From the NCBI RefSeq assembly GCF_900107965.1, contig NZ_FNVU01000030.1:37517-101516 (forward strand): DNA of 64,000 bases, written 5' to 3'. The DNA comes from Actinacidiphila yanglinensis (GTDB lineage Bacteria > Actinomycetota > Actinomycetes > Streptomycetales > Streptomycetaceae). Positions 50,454-59,561 of the stretch are shown one piece after another (the stretch's first letter is position 1; every line of letters starts with the position of its first letter). The notes under the pieces are model-generated. The model searched no databases. It was not told the origin of the DNA and was given only the letters and a program-made list of their open reading frames with translations. A program made the translations under genes and the position numbers.

Positions 50454-53400
50454 GTGCGCTACTTCGTACTCGGGGTGACCGAGGCCAGGTCGGAGGACGG
50501 CGACGTCCTGCCCCTGGGCGGCGCGAAGGTCCGGGCCGTGCTGACCGTCCTGGCCGCGCGGGCGAACCGTCCGGTCGCCCCGGAGGCCCTGATCGGCGAG
50601 GTCTGGACGCGGGAGCCCCCGGCCGACGCGCCCGGAGCCCTGCAGGCGCTGGTCGCCCGGCTGCGCCGGGTACTCGGCCGGGACGCGGTGGCGTCCGAGC
50701 CGGGGGGCTACCGGCTGAACACGCCCCGCGAGAGCGTCGACCTGTTCGCGTTCGAGGCGCTGCTGCGCGCCGGCGAGGCGGATCTGCGGGAGGGCCGGGC
50801 GCGGAGCGCGGCCCGCGCCCTGGACCGCGCGCTGGGCCTGTGGCGCGGCCCCGCCTTCGCGGACCTGCCGGACCGCGAGGCCGCCGCGGCCCGCCCGGAA
50901 GCACTGCGACTCGCCGCGCTGCGGGCCAAGTTCGAGGCGGAGCTGGCCCTCGGCGACAGTGCCGCGGCGCTGCCCGCGCTGCGGGAGGCGGTGGCGGCGC
51001 ACCCGCTGGACGAGCCGTTCCACGCGCAGTTGATCCGCGCGCTGCGGGCGGCCGGCCGTGCCGCCGATGCCCTGGTGGCGTACGAAGCGGCCAGGACCGT
51101 GCTCGCCGACACCCTCGGCGCCGACCCGGGCCCGGAACTGCGGGCACTGCACGCGGAACTGCTCGCGCCGCCGCCGGAGGAGCCCGCGCCGCCCCCGGCC
51201 CGTCCTCAAGCGGCGGCTCCGGCGACCGCGGACCGGCCGCCCCGCGGCAACCTGCGGGCCCGCCTGACGAGCTTCGTCGGACGGGAGAGCGACCTCGCGG
51301 CGATCCACGTCGACGTACGGGCCGCGCGGCTCGTGACGCTGACCGGGCCCGGCGGCTCCGGCAAGACCCGGCTGGCCCAGGAGGCGGCCGAGGCGGGCCA
51401 GGACCACTACCCGGACGGCGTGTGGCTGGCCGAACTCGCCCCGCTGGACGACCCGTACGCCATCCCGCACGCCGTGCTGAGCGCCCTGGGCCGGCGTGAC
51501 ACCCTCGTCCTCGGCCCGGCCCGCGACCCGCTGACCGGCGAGCCGCACACGGAGAACACGATGGAGCGGCTCGTCGAGTACTGCGCCGACCGCCGCCTGC
51601 TGCTGGTGCTGGACAACTGCGAGCACCTGATCGAGGCCGCCGCCTACGTGACCGCGGAACTGCTCGAGCGCTGCCCCGGCCTGACCGTTCTCGCCACCAG
51701 CCGCGAGCCGCTCGGCGTGCCCGGCGAGGTGGTCCGCCCGGTGGAGCCGCTGCCGCCGCCGACCGCGTACCGGCTGTTCGCCGAGCGCGCGGGAAGTGTC
51801 CGCCCGCCCACGGCGCCGCGCACGGCTCGGACCCCCGACGGGCGCGGGCCCGCGGACACCCCTGTCCCGCCGGCCCCGGACGACGACGCGGCGGTCCGCG
51901 TGATCTGCCGCCGGCTGGACGGCCTCCCCCTGGCGATCGAACTCGCCGCGGCCCGGCTGCGCGCGCTCACCCCGCGGCAGATCGCCGACCGGCTGGACGA
52001 CCGGTTCCGGCTGCTGACCGGCGGCAGCCGCACCCTCCTGCCACGCCAGCAGACCCTGCGTGCGGTGGTCGACTGGAGCTGGGACCTGCTGGACGAGCGG
52101 GAGCGGACGACGCTGCGCGCGCTGAGCGTCTTCGCCGGTGGCTGCACGCTGGCCGCGGCCGAGGCGGTGTGCGGCCCCGACGCGCTGGACACGGTGGCCC
52201 AACTCGTCGACAAGTCCCTGGTGGTGGCCGAGCACGACCGGACCGAGGGCACCCGCTACCGGCTGCTGGAGACGATCCACGAGTACGCCGTCGAGCGGGC
52301 CCACGAGCGTCCCGCCGAACTGGTCGCCGCCGGGGAACGGCACACCGCGTACGTCCGCGACCTCGCCGCGAGGATCGACCCTGAGCTGCGCGGCTCGGAC
52401 CAGTTGCACTGGTTCGAGGTGCTGGAGACCGAGCTGGACAACGTCAGGGCCGCGCTGCACCGCGCCCTGGAGGACCGGGCGGAGTCCGACGCGATCGCGA
52501 TCGCGCTGGCCATGGGCTGGTTCTGGTGGCTGCGCAGCTACCGTGACGAGGCGTGCGGGTGGCTCGAGCGGGTGGCCGCGCTCGGCGGGGAGGTGCCGGG
52601 CGACCCGGACGATCCGCTGTACTGGCCGCGCAACGACCTGCGGATGCTGCTGTTCTTCGTCCAGTCCGACGCCGCCTCGGAGGATCAGTGGGCCCTGCCG
52701 GAGGCGCGGGCGACCGCGGCCCGGCTCTGCGTCGTCTACCGGCAGGCCGGCCGGCCCGCGGCGCGCTTCCCGGGGATGCTGTGGCCGTTCATGATCTACC
52801 TGTCCGGCGGCAACAACAGCCACCTCCTCGCCGAGACCGACACCGTGGTGGACAACTGCCGTGCCCACGGCGGCGACTGGGAACTGGCCGCCGCGCTGAT
52901 GTTCCGGCTGCACGTCACCGTCGACTCGCCCGGCGGGCTGGAACTCACCGACCGCGACCGGGACGAGCTCAGCGCCCTCGACGAGCGGCTGGACGACCGC
53001 TGGATCAAGGCCCAGATGCACTCCGCGCGCGGCGAGGTCGAGTCGCTGCGCGGCGACCACCCGGCCGCCCGCGCCGAGTTCGAGGCGGCGTACCGGCTCG
53101 GCCGGGAACTGGGCGCGTTCGGCGAGGGTCCGTTCCTGCTGGCCCGGGTGGCCGAGCTGGCGTACCGGGACGGCGACGTCGAGGACGCGCACAGGTTGCT
53201 CGGCGAGGCCGAGGAGGAGGCCGAACGATACGCGGCGCTGGACGCCCGCACCTACATCCGCTACCTGCGGGCGCTGATCCTGCTGGACCACGGCGACCTG
53301 CGCGAGGCCAGGCGGGTGCAGGAGCTCGCGGTGGGACGGATCGGCGACGGCACCCCGCCGCCGATGTTCCACGTGATACTGCGCGGTCTGTCCGCGCGGC

Positions 53401-53804
53401 TGATCGCGGCCGAGGGCGATCCGGGGGCCGCGCTGCGCGAGGTGGCCGGGGCGGTGCGGATGGCAGTTGAGGCGAGCTGCACCGAGGTGGTGGTCGGCAC
53501 GCAGCTCGACGCGGCCGCGGAGGTGCTGGCGGCGCTCGGCGACCTGCGGGCGGCGGTGCGGATGTCCGGCGCCGCGGACGCGGTGCGCGCGAAGCTGCCG
53601 CGGACGCTGCCGGAGCGGGCGCTGGACGACGCGGTCCGCGCGCGGGTGACGGCCGCGCTGGGCGCCGGGGAGTCGGCCCGGCTGCGGACGGCGGGGGCGG
53701 AGCTGAGCCGGGAGGCGGCGGCCGCGGAGCTGGCGGGGATGGCGGAGTTGCTGGACCTGGCGGAGGGGACGGAGGAGCCCGGGGAACGGGTGGAGCCGGG
53801 GTAG
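50454..53804 (+). CDS. AfsR/SARP-family regulator with BTAD and STAND ATPase domains
   Basis: A regulator of about 1116 residues: an N-terminal OmpR-like winged helix (GVTEARSEDGDVLPLGGAKVRAVLTVLA..., ~1-85), BTAD (~90-235), a STAND/NB-ARC-type ATPase with P-loop LTGPGGSGKTRLAQEAA (~300) and Walker B LLLVLDNCEHL, an AfsR-like helical region (VDWSWDLLDERERTTLRALSVFAGG), and a C-terminal TPR-like repeat domain (~620-1090). Such proteins activate secondary-metabolite or stress genes; no target cluster is in the window. GTG at 50454 has GAGAAT 7 nt upstream; ATG at 50445 directly after AGGGAG is the alternative. Confidence 0.9.
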   Translation: MRYFVLGVTEARSEDGDVLPLGGAKVRAVLTVLAARANRPVAPEALIGEVWTREPPADAPGALQALVARLRRVLGRDAVASEPGGYRLNTPRESVDLFAFEALLRAGEADLREGRARSAARALDRALGLWRGPAFADLPDREAAAARPEALRLAALRAKFEAELALGDSAAALPALREAVAAHPLDEPFHAQLIRALRAAGRAADALVAYEAARTVLADTLGADPGPELRALHAELLAPPPEEPAPPPARPQAAAPATADRPPRGNLRARLTSFVGRESDLAAIHVDVRAARLVTLTGPGGSGKTRLAQEAAEAGQDHYPDGVWLAELAPLDDPYAIPHAVLSALGRRDTLVLGPARDPLTGEPHTENTMERLVEYCADRRLLLVLDNCEHLIEAAAYVTAELLERCPGLTVLATSREPLGVPGEVVRPVEPLPPPTAYRLFAERAGSVRPPTAPRTARTPDGRGPADTPVPPAPDDDAAVRVICRRLDGLPLAIELAAARLRALTPRQIADRLDDRFRLLTGGSRTLLPRQQTLRAVVDWSWDLLDERERTTLRALSVFAGGCTLAAAEAVCGPDALDTVAQLVDKSLVVAEHDRTEGTRYRLLETIHEYAVERAHERPAELVAAGERHTAYVRDLAARIDPELRGSDQLHWFEVLETELDNVRAALHRALEDRAESDAIAIALAMGWFWWLRSYRDEACGWLERVAALGGEVPGDPDDPLYWPRNDLRMLLFFVQSDAASEDQWALPEARATAARLCVVYRQAGRPAARFPGMLWPFMIYLSGGNNSHLLAETDTVVDNCRAHGGDWELAAALMFRLHVTVDSPGGLELTDRDRDELSALDERLDDRWIKAQMHSARGEVESLRGDHPAARAEFEAAYRLGRELGAFGEGPFLLARVAELAYRDGDVEDAHRLLGEAEEEAERYAALDARTYIRYLRALILLDHGDLREARRVQELAVGRIGDGTPPPMFHVILRGLSARLIAAEGDPGAALREVAGAVRMAVEASCTEVVVGTQLDAAAEVLAALGDLRAAVRMSGAADAVRAKLPRTLPERALDDAVRARVTAALGAGESARLRTAGAELSREAAAAELAGMAELLDLAEGTEEPGERVEPG

Positions 53805-53894
53805 CTCGGGCCGGAGGAAACCGGGGCCGGGGGCGCGAAGGCGTGCGGCCGGGGGAATAGCCGGGCGGTGGCGTACGGTTTCGCGGAGCGAGTT

Positions 53895-53908
53895 ATTGAT
53901 ATTTCAAT
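53895..53908. promoter_or_regulatory. AT-rich inverted repeat upstream of the DsbA/FrnE gene
   Basis: ATTGA-TATT-TCAAT is a 5-bp perfect inverted repeat in an unusually AT-rich patch (53890-53915), 37 bp before the start codon, where a promoter and operator would sit. Confidence 0.4.
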
Positions 53909-53945
53909 CGGATTTCCGTGCAACGGATCACTGGGAGTGAGCAGC

Positions 53946-54665
53946 GTGAAGGTCGAGATCTATTCGGACATCGCCTGTCCGTGGTGCTACGTCGGAAAGT
54001 CACGCTTCGAGCGGGCGCTGGCGGCATTTCCGCAGGGCGGTGCCGTCGAAGTGGTCTACCGGCCGTTCCAGCTCGACCCGGAGGCTCCGTCGGAGCCCCG
54101 CCCGCACCGCGAGGTGCTGGCCGCGAAGTACGGTCCCCAGGCCGTCGCCATGGACGACCGGCTGGCGCGGCTCGGTGCCGCCGAGGGCCTGGCGTTCGAC
54201 TTCGACTCCGTGCTGGAGAACAACTCGCTGCTCGCCCACCGCGTGCTGCGCTTCGCGCTCGACCAGTACGGCCCCGCCGTCCAGAGCCGGCTCAAGGGGC
54301 GGCTGATGACCGGGCACTTCGCGGAGGGCCTGGACATCGGCGACCCCGCCCAGCTCACGGAGGCCGCCGTCGCGGCCGGGCTGGACCGGGCGGAGGTCAC
54401 CGCGTTCCTCGACGGCGACGCCCTCCTCGACGAGGTCACCGCCGACATCGAGCAGGCCCGCGACCTCGGCATCACCGCGGTACCGACCTTCGTCTTCGAG
54501 GGCAAGTGGGCGGTCCAGGGCGGCCAGGAGACCTCCACGTTCCTCCAGGTGCTGGAGCAGGTGGCGAGGGAGACGGCCGGCGAGGAGCAGCCCGGTGCCG
54601 TGAGCGCGGGCGGGGACACGGACGCGGGCGGGGCGTGCGCCGACGGCGTGTGCGAGGTGAAGTAA
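53946..54665 (+). CDS. DsbA-family oxidoreductase, FrnE type
   Basis: A 239-residue thioredoxin-fold protein with the active site D-IACPWCYVGKSRFE near the N-terminus (C11, C14), a helical insertion, and the cis-Pro region GITAVPTFVFEGKWAVQGGQE. This layout is that of FrnE/DsbA-like cytoplasmic oxidoreductases (polyketide-cluster FrnE and relatives). No signal peptide. The C-terminus ends in a second cysteine pair (GGACADGVCEVK), possibly a resolving or metal-binding pair. GTG at 53946 is supported by GGGAG 8 nt upstream; an earlier GTG at 53937 overlaps that site. A convergent terminator follows. Confidence 0.88.
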   Translation: MKVEIYSDIACPWCYVGKSRFERALAAFPQGGAVEVVYRPFQLDPEAPSEPRPHREVLAAKYGPQAVAMDDRLARLGAAEGLAFDFDSVLENNSLLAHRVLRFALDQYGPAVQSRLKGRLMTGHFAEGLDIGDPAQLTEAAVAAGLDRAEVTAFLDGDALLDEVTADIEQARDLGITAVPTFVFEGKWAVQGGQETSTFLQVLEQVARETAGEEQPGAVSAGGDTDAGGACADGVCEVK

Positions 54666-54699
54666 CCCCGGCCCCGGCTCATGGGTGTCCTGGTCGGTG

Positions 54700-54733
54700 C
54701 CTGACGGCCGGCGGTCCTCGGCCTGCCGTCAGG
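54700..54733. terminator. Bidirectional terminator between frnE-like and sigma factor genes
   Basis: CCTGACGGC (54700-54708) pairs perfectly with GCCGTCAGG (54725-54733). The stem includes the stop codon of the minus-strand sigma gene. Confidence 0.65.
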
Positions 54734-56834
54734 CGCAGGTGATCACCGAGTCGGCCCAGTCCGCCAGGTTCGCGAACGCGAAGGAGCCGGAGCTGGGGGT
54801 GACGACGAGCTGGATCGACGTGCGTCCGGTCAGGCCGACGTGGACCGGGACGGCCGGGTCGCCCGGGTGGATGGGCCCGGAGGACCACAGGCGGGTCCCG
54901 TCGGCGTACACCGCGAAGGTGACCGCTGTGCGTACCAGCGGGCTGACCAGGTCGTCGATGCCCGCACGCGCGTCGTAGGACACGCAGGAGCGGTTGAGGG
55001 CGATGGTCACCGTGGAGGGCGCGTGGACGGTGATGCCGTGGTCGTAGGTCGTGCCGTCGACGGTCGGGTCCGACCGGTCCCACCACCAGTCGCCCAGGCC
55101 CTCGGGGGTGATGGTCGGTTCGTCCGCGCTCTGGCCGAGGAGGCCGACCGGCAGCGAGTTGACCCGGTAGGCGATCGGGGCCGGGGGAGGCGGCGTCGGG
55201 GTCGGTGTCGGCTTCACCGGCGTCGGCGTGGGGCGCGGCGGCGCAGGCTTCGGCTTCGGTGTGGGCGTGGGGGACGGCTCGGGCGGGGAGGTGGCGGCCG
55301 CGGGGGCCGGGGGCGGCGGCACCGGCTTCGGTCGCGCGGGCTTCGGCGCCGGGCTCGGCGGGGGTGGCGGCGCGACGGTGACGGGAATGGTGGCCGGCGG
55401 CTTTGCCTGCGGTTTCGCCGGGGCCTTCTCGTGCCCGCCGGTGAGGGCGAAGGCGAAGGCAACCCCGGCCGCCGCGACCACGACCGCCGCGGCGATGCCC
55501 GCCTTCGCGGGCGCGCCCAGACCCTCGCCTGCCGCAGCGCCCCCGGCCGCACCCGCGGTGCCGCCCGAACCCGAGGCCGCGGCGGCTGCGCCGCCCGCCG
55601 CCGCACCGGCGGCCGCACCTCCTGCCACCACGAGCCCGGCTGCCTTGGTGGCGTAGGCCGCGGCGAACCAGCCGATGTACGCGACCGGCAGCAGGCCCTT
55701 GAGCGCGGAGTTGAGGTCGGCGAGCTCGGCCGAGGCGGCGGTGCAGCGCGCGCAGTCCTTCAGGTGCCGGTTCAGCTCCCGGTCCGCGCGGATCCGCAGG
55801 CCGCCGCGGGCGTGGGCGCCGAGCCGGTCGGCGTAGCGGGCGCACTCGCCCTCGGCGGTCAGGGTGCTGCTGACGTGTGCCTGCAGGTAGGCCTGGCGCA
55901 GGCCCTCGCGGGCGCGGTGGGCCAGTACCGCCGCCGCGTTGGGGGTCAGGCCGAGCAGCGGGGCGACCTCGCTGGGCGACTCGTCCTCGACCGCGGTGTG
56001 CCACAGCACGGTCTGCCAGCGCTCGGGCAGGGTACGGAACGCCCGGATGGCCAGGGAGCGTTCGGCCTCGTGCATGGCGCGGACGTCGGCGCCGAGGTCC
56101 GCGCTGCGGGCGGTGGCGGTGGCACCGGCCGCGGAGACCGCGAACACCGCGAAGTCCTCGACCAGTTGCTCCCTGCGGGTGGTGTTGCCCCAGGAGGCGG
56201 CGACCCGGCGCACCGTGGTCAACAGGTAGGCGCGCACCGCGGATTCGGGGCCGCTGCCGCCACGGATGGCCTGGAGGGTGCGGGCGAAGACCTCGCCGGT
56301 CAGGTCCTCGGCGGTGTGCGCGTCACGGCAGCACGAACGGGCATAGCGGCGTACGGAGTCGGCGTGGCGCCGGTACAGCTCCTCGTACGCGCTGTCCTGC
56401 CCGGCCCGGACCTGGTCGACCAACTCGGCGTCGGAGAAGCCGGAATGGGCGGCGGAGGGAGCAGGATGCCCCGTGGCCGCCGCCTCGATCGGCACGGTGT
56501 CGTCGAGGCCGGTGCCGGTGCGGCTTTCCGTGCCAGGTGCGGGCCCGGCGCCGGTGTCAGGGCCGGCGCCGGAATCCATGCCGGGGTGGTCCGCCGCGTA
56601 CAGGTCGGCGTCGGCCGGCAGTTCGGTGGGCGGCCCGGTGGGCCCTGCCGCAGGGCCGGTCGGGGGCGCCGCGGCAGGAGCCGGGATCGATGTGGATGCG
56701 GCGGCGGGTTCCGTGGCGGCGGATTCGGGTCGTGCGAACGGATCGCGCTGTCCCGGCACCCTGTTCTGCGGTGCCGCGTCCCCGGTCTCCGGGTCCGCTG
56801 GTGCGGAGCCGGACTCCCCGCTTGCCTCATCCAC
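54729..56834 (-). CDS. ECF sigma factor fused to zinc anti-sigma, membrane segments and extracellular NPCBM domain
   Basis: 701 residues in one chain. 1-140: Ala/Pro/Gly-rich disordered. ~145-210: sigma region 2 (AYEELYRRHADSVRRYARSCC...DLTGEVFARTLQAI). ~265-325: sigma region 4 (LPERWQTVLWHT...PSEVAPLLGLTPNAAAVLAHRAREGL). 350-370: a zinc anti-sigma motif HLKDCARC (H357, C361, C364). ~380-405 and ~438-462: hydrophobic membrane segments. ~465-557: Pro/Lys-rich wall-spanning linker. ~570-701: an NPCBM-like carbohydrate-binding domain (YDHGITVHAPSTVTIAL, ARAGIDDLVSP, VTFAVYADGTRLW, ADWADSVI). It reads as a membrane-tethered sigma factor that senses wall or external glycan; release could need proteolysis. 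GTG start with CACGCT 6 nt upstream. Confidence 0.88.
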   Translation of the reverse strand: MDEASGESGSAPADPETGDAAPQNRVPGQRDPFARPESAATEPAAASTSIPAPAAAPPTGPAAGPTGPPTELPADADLYAADHPGMDSGAGPDTGAGPAPGTESRTGTGLDDTVPIEAAATGHPAPSAAHSGFSDAELVDQVRAGQDSAYEELYRRHADSVRRYARSCCRDAHTAEDLTGEVFARTLQAIRGGSGPESAVRAYLLTTVRRVAASWGNTTRREQLVEDFAVFAVSAAGATATARSADLGADVRAMHEAERSLAIRAFRTLPERWQTVLWHTAVEDESPSEVAPLLGLTPNAAAVLAHRAREGLRQAYLQAHVSSTLTAEGECARYADRLGAHARGGLRIRADRELNRHLKDCARCTAASAELADLNSALKGLLPVAYIGWFAAAYATKAAGLVVAGGAAAGAAAGGAAAAASGSGGTAGAAGGAAAGEGLGAPAKAGIAAAVVVAAAGVAFAFALTGGHEKAPAKPQAKPPATIPVTVAPPPPPSPAPKPARPKPVPPPPAPAAATSPPEPSPTPTPKPKPAPPRPTPTPVKPTPTPTPPPPAPIAYRVNSLPVGLLGQSADEPTITPEGLGDWWWDRSDPTVDGTTYDHGITVHAPSTVTIALNRSCVSYDARAGIDDLVSPLVRTAVTFAVYADGTRLWSSGPIHPGDPAVPVHVGLTGRTSIQLVVTPSSGSFAFANLADWADSVITCA

Positions 56835-56925
56835 CGGGCAAGCGTGGCACAGGACCGGAGCGCGGTGTCAGGTGATCCGGCGGAACCACCCATCCGTGGC
56901 CACACCGTTCACACATCCTCCACGA

Positions 56926-57780
56926 TCACTCGATCGAGTCGCTGCCCGCGTGGTGGCGCAGCCCCGCGACACGGCCGGCCGGCCGCGAACGCAGGCCCTC
57001 CAGCAGGATGTCGAGCAACCGCGCCGAGGCGGCCTCCTGTTGGCCGGCGTCGGGCAGCGATGGTGCGGACGCGGCGATCACCAGCAGCACATCGGCCACC
57101 GAGACGTCGTGCCGCAACTCGCCCGCGTCCCTCGCCCGTTCGACGAGCTGGCCGACGACGTCGAGCAGGGTGCCCACCCCGTCGTCGTCCGCCCGCTGCT
57201 CGGCGCGGCCACGGGCGTGCTGCAGGTCGCCCTGGATGCCGGTGTGCGCGGCGGTGTGGTCCGCGTCGGCGGGAATGCCGAGGTCGGACGGTCCGCCCGC
57301 ACCCACCGCGAGCGGTGTGCGCTGCGGCGGCACCCGGACCGGCTCGTCGCCGCCGGGGCGGTATTCCTTGCCGGCGGATCCGCCGTCCACGCGCAGCACT
57401 TGCGGGGGCAGCAGCCGCCCGGCGCCGGACGCGGCCGAGGTGCGCAGGAAGCGGGCCAGCGCGGACCACGCCTCGTCCTCCTGCCCGAGCGCGGTACGGG
57501 CCTGCTCGGTCAGTCGTGCGGTCTCCTCCTTTGCGATCCGCCTGACCAGCACGTCCTTGCTGGGGAAGCGGCGGTAGACGGTGCCGACGCCGACCCGGGC
57601 ACGCCGGGCCACGTCCTCCATCGGTGCGCCGTAGCCCAGTTCGCCGAACACCTCGCGGGCGGCCCGCAGTACGTGTTCGAGATTGCGCTGGGCGTCGACC
57701 CGCAGAGGCGCGGGGCGACCGATGCCGCCCCGCGCGTCCGAAGCGGCGGTCGACGTGCGCTGAGAGTCCTGAATGTGCAT
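56926..57780 (-). CDS. TetR-family transcription regulator
   Basis: A 284-residue repressor: N-terminal TetR helix-turn-helix (QRNLEHVLRAAREVFGELG...MEDVARRARVGVGTVYRRFPSKDVL) preceded by a 30-residue tail, and a helical ligand domain enlarged by a Gly/Pro-rich segment (about 135-185: GSAGKEYRPGGDEPVRVPP...). It may regulate itself and the divergent NADH dehydrogenase gene. ATG at 57780 is preceded by GGGGGATGGGACAA; ATG at 57789 lies too close to the G-run. The sigma factor gene follows 91 bp downstream, same strand. Confidence 0.87.
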   Translation of the reverse strand: MHIQDSQRTSTAASDARGGIGRPAPLRVDAQRNLEHVLRAAREVFGELGYGAPMEDVARRARVGVGTVYRRFPSKDVLVRRIAKEETARLTEQARTALGQEDEAWSALARFLRTSAASGAGRLLPPQVLRVDGGSAGKEYRPGGDEPVRVPPQRTPLAVGAGGPSDLGIPADADHTAAHTGIQGDLQHARGRAEQRADDDGVGTLLDVVGQLVERARDAGELRHDVSVADVLLVIAASAPSLPDAGQQEAASARLLDILLEGLRSRPAGRVAGLRHHAGSDSIE

Positions 57781-57843
57781 TTGTCCCATCCCCCGGTGAA
57801 TCAATGTCTCCCCCCGGAGACTCCCCACCCATTGTGAAGTGCG

Positions 57844-57860
57844 CCGCGCCAGTGGCGCGG
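57844..57860. promoter_or_regulatory. Inverted repeat in the TetR/ndh intergenic region
   Basis: CCGCGCC-AGT-GGCGCGG is a perfect 7-bp inverted repeat 63 bp upstream of the TetR start. Downstream of a possible minus-strand promoter (TTGCCG, 17 bp, GTATCT), it is well placed as a TetR autoregulatory operator, though it could also be an RNA hairpin. Confidence 0.4.
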
Positions 57861-58077
57861 TACTACGAGATACGAACATAGTTGAGGCTGCGGCAAGAAA
57901 GAAGGGGGATGCTTCCGGTGCTCCGCGGGGAGCCCGAGCGGGCACCGCGCCGGCCCCCGTGGCCGTACCGCGAAGACGATCGGAACCGGCCTCGCTGACC
58001 TGGGTCGTTGCCGATCTCCCGGAATCGTCGTGTCCGCCCTGTGGACAAACGGCTCTGGTCCATTGCGTCATGGAGCA

Positions 58078-59448
58078 ATGACGACGGAGTCGGCAGCCAT
58101 GGGCAGGACAAGCACACCGCGTATTCTCGTCATCGGCGGTGGCTATGTCGGGATGTATGCCGCCCTGCGGCTCCAGCGCAAGCTGAAACGCCATGAGGCC
58201 GAGATCGTCGTCGTCGAACCGCAGCCGTACATGACGTACCAGCCCTTTCTGCCCGAGGCGGCGGCCGGCTCGATCTCGCCCCGGCATGTGGTGGTGCCGC
58301 TGCGCCGGGTGCTCGGCAAGTGCCGGATCATCGTCGGCGAGGCACGTGGCGTCGACCCCGACAAGCGCGTCGCCACCGTCGCCACCCTGGTCACGCTGGA
58401 GGAGGGCGGCAACGCCCTGGAGATCCCGTACGACCATCTGGTGATCGCCCCCGGCTCGGTCTCGCGCACCCTGCCGGTGCCCGGCCTGGCCGAGTTCGGC
58501 ATCGGTTTCCGGACCGTGGAGGAGGCCATCGGGCTGCGCAACCACGTGCTCGAACAGCTCGACATCGCCTCTTCCACCCGCGACGCCGAAGTCCGCGAGG
58601 CCGCGCTGACCTTCGTCTTCGTCGGCGCCGGCTACGCGGGCGTGGAGGCCCTGGCCGAGTTGGAGAACATGGCCCGCTACGCCGTGCGGTACTACCACAA
58701 CATCGCCACCGACGACCTGCGATGGGTCCTGGTCGAGGCGTCCGACCGGATCCTGCCCGAGGTCGGCGAGGCGCTCGGCCGCTACGCGATGCGCGAACTG
58801 CGCGGCCGCAACGTCGACATCCGGCTGGAGACCCGGCTCGACTCCTGCGAGCACCGGATCGCGGTGCTGTCCGACGGGGACCGGCTGCCGACCCGGACCC
58901 TGGTGTGGACCGCCGGCGTCAAGCCCGCGCCGCTGCTCGCCGACACCGGCCTGCCGCTGACGGCCCACGGCCGGCTGCGCGCCGACGCCACCTTGCGGGT
59001 GGAGGGGGCCGAGCGGGTGTGGGCGGCGGGGGACGCGGCGGCCGTCCCCGACCTGAGCGTCGAGCGGCCCGGGGCCGAGTGCGCCCCCAACGCCCAGCAC
59101 GCCCTGCGCCAGGCCCGCGTGCTCGCCGACAACCTCATCGCCGAGCTGCGCGGCCGCCCGCTCACCGACTACCGGCACGCCCAGGCGGGATCGGTCGCCT
59201 CTCTCGGCCTGCACGAAGGGGTCGCCTTCGTCCGCGGCCGCGCCCTGAAGGGTTACCGCGCCTGGCTGGTGCACCGGATCTACCACCTCAGCCGGATGCC
59301 CACCTTCAACCGCAAGGCCCGCATCCTCGCCGAATGGGTGCTGTCCGGCCTGTTCAAACGGGAGGTCGTCTCGCTCGGCTCGCTGGAACACCCGCGCGCC
59401 GAGTTCGAACTCGCGGCCGGATCCGATCGCACACCCGACCCCTCCTGA
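58078..59448 (+). CDS. ndh: Type II NADH dehydrogenase
   Basis: A 456-residue FAD-dependent oxidoreductase passing electrons from NADH to menaquinone without proton pumping. Seen: FAD-binding LVIGGGYVGMYAALRL, YMTYQPFLPEAAAG, NAD-binding FVFVGAGYAGVEALAE, the second FAD contact VWAAGDAAAVPD, and a C-terminal amphipathic membrane-anchoring region (GYRAWLVHRIYHLSRMPTFNRKARILAEWVLSG is split by basic residues). ATG at 58078 is chosen; ATG at 58099 is also possible, just before the Rossmann fold. It is divergent from the TetR gene. Confidence 0.9.
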   Translation: MTTESAAMGRTSTPRILVIGGGYVGMYAALRLQRKLKRHEAEIVVVEPQPYMTYQPFLPEAAAGSISPRHVVVPLRRVLGKCRIIVGEARGVDPDKRVATVATLVTLEEGGNALEIPYDHLVIAPGSVSRTLPVPGLAEFGIGFRTVEEAIGLRNHVLEQLDIASSTRDAEVREAALTFVFVGAGYAGVEALAELENMARYAVRYYHNIATDDLRWVLVEASDRILPEVGEALGRYAMRELRGRNVDIRLETRLDSCEHRIAVLSDGDRLPTRTLVWTAGVKPAPLLADTGLPLTAHGRLRADATLRVEGAERVWAAGDAAAVPDLSVERPGAECAPNAQHALRQARVLADNLIAELRGRPLTDYRHAQAGSVASLGLHEGVAFVRGRALKGYRAWLVHRIYHLSRMPTFNRKARILAEWVLSGLFKREVVSLGSLEHPRAEFELAAGSDRTPDPS

Positions 59449-59561
59449 CCGGGCCCGGCCGCTCCACGATTCCCGCCCGCGCCCCGGTTCGGCCACACTG
59501 GGCGGGTGACCACGCGTGCAGCAGCACTGCCAAAGAGTGACAAATACGAGGAATCGGACGT

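Noticed and set aside
49902..53372. 1156-codon open frame on the minus strand
   Set aside because: Shadow of the SARP-type regulator and tmk tail; no recognisable domain.
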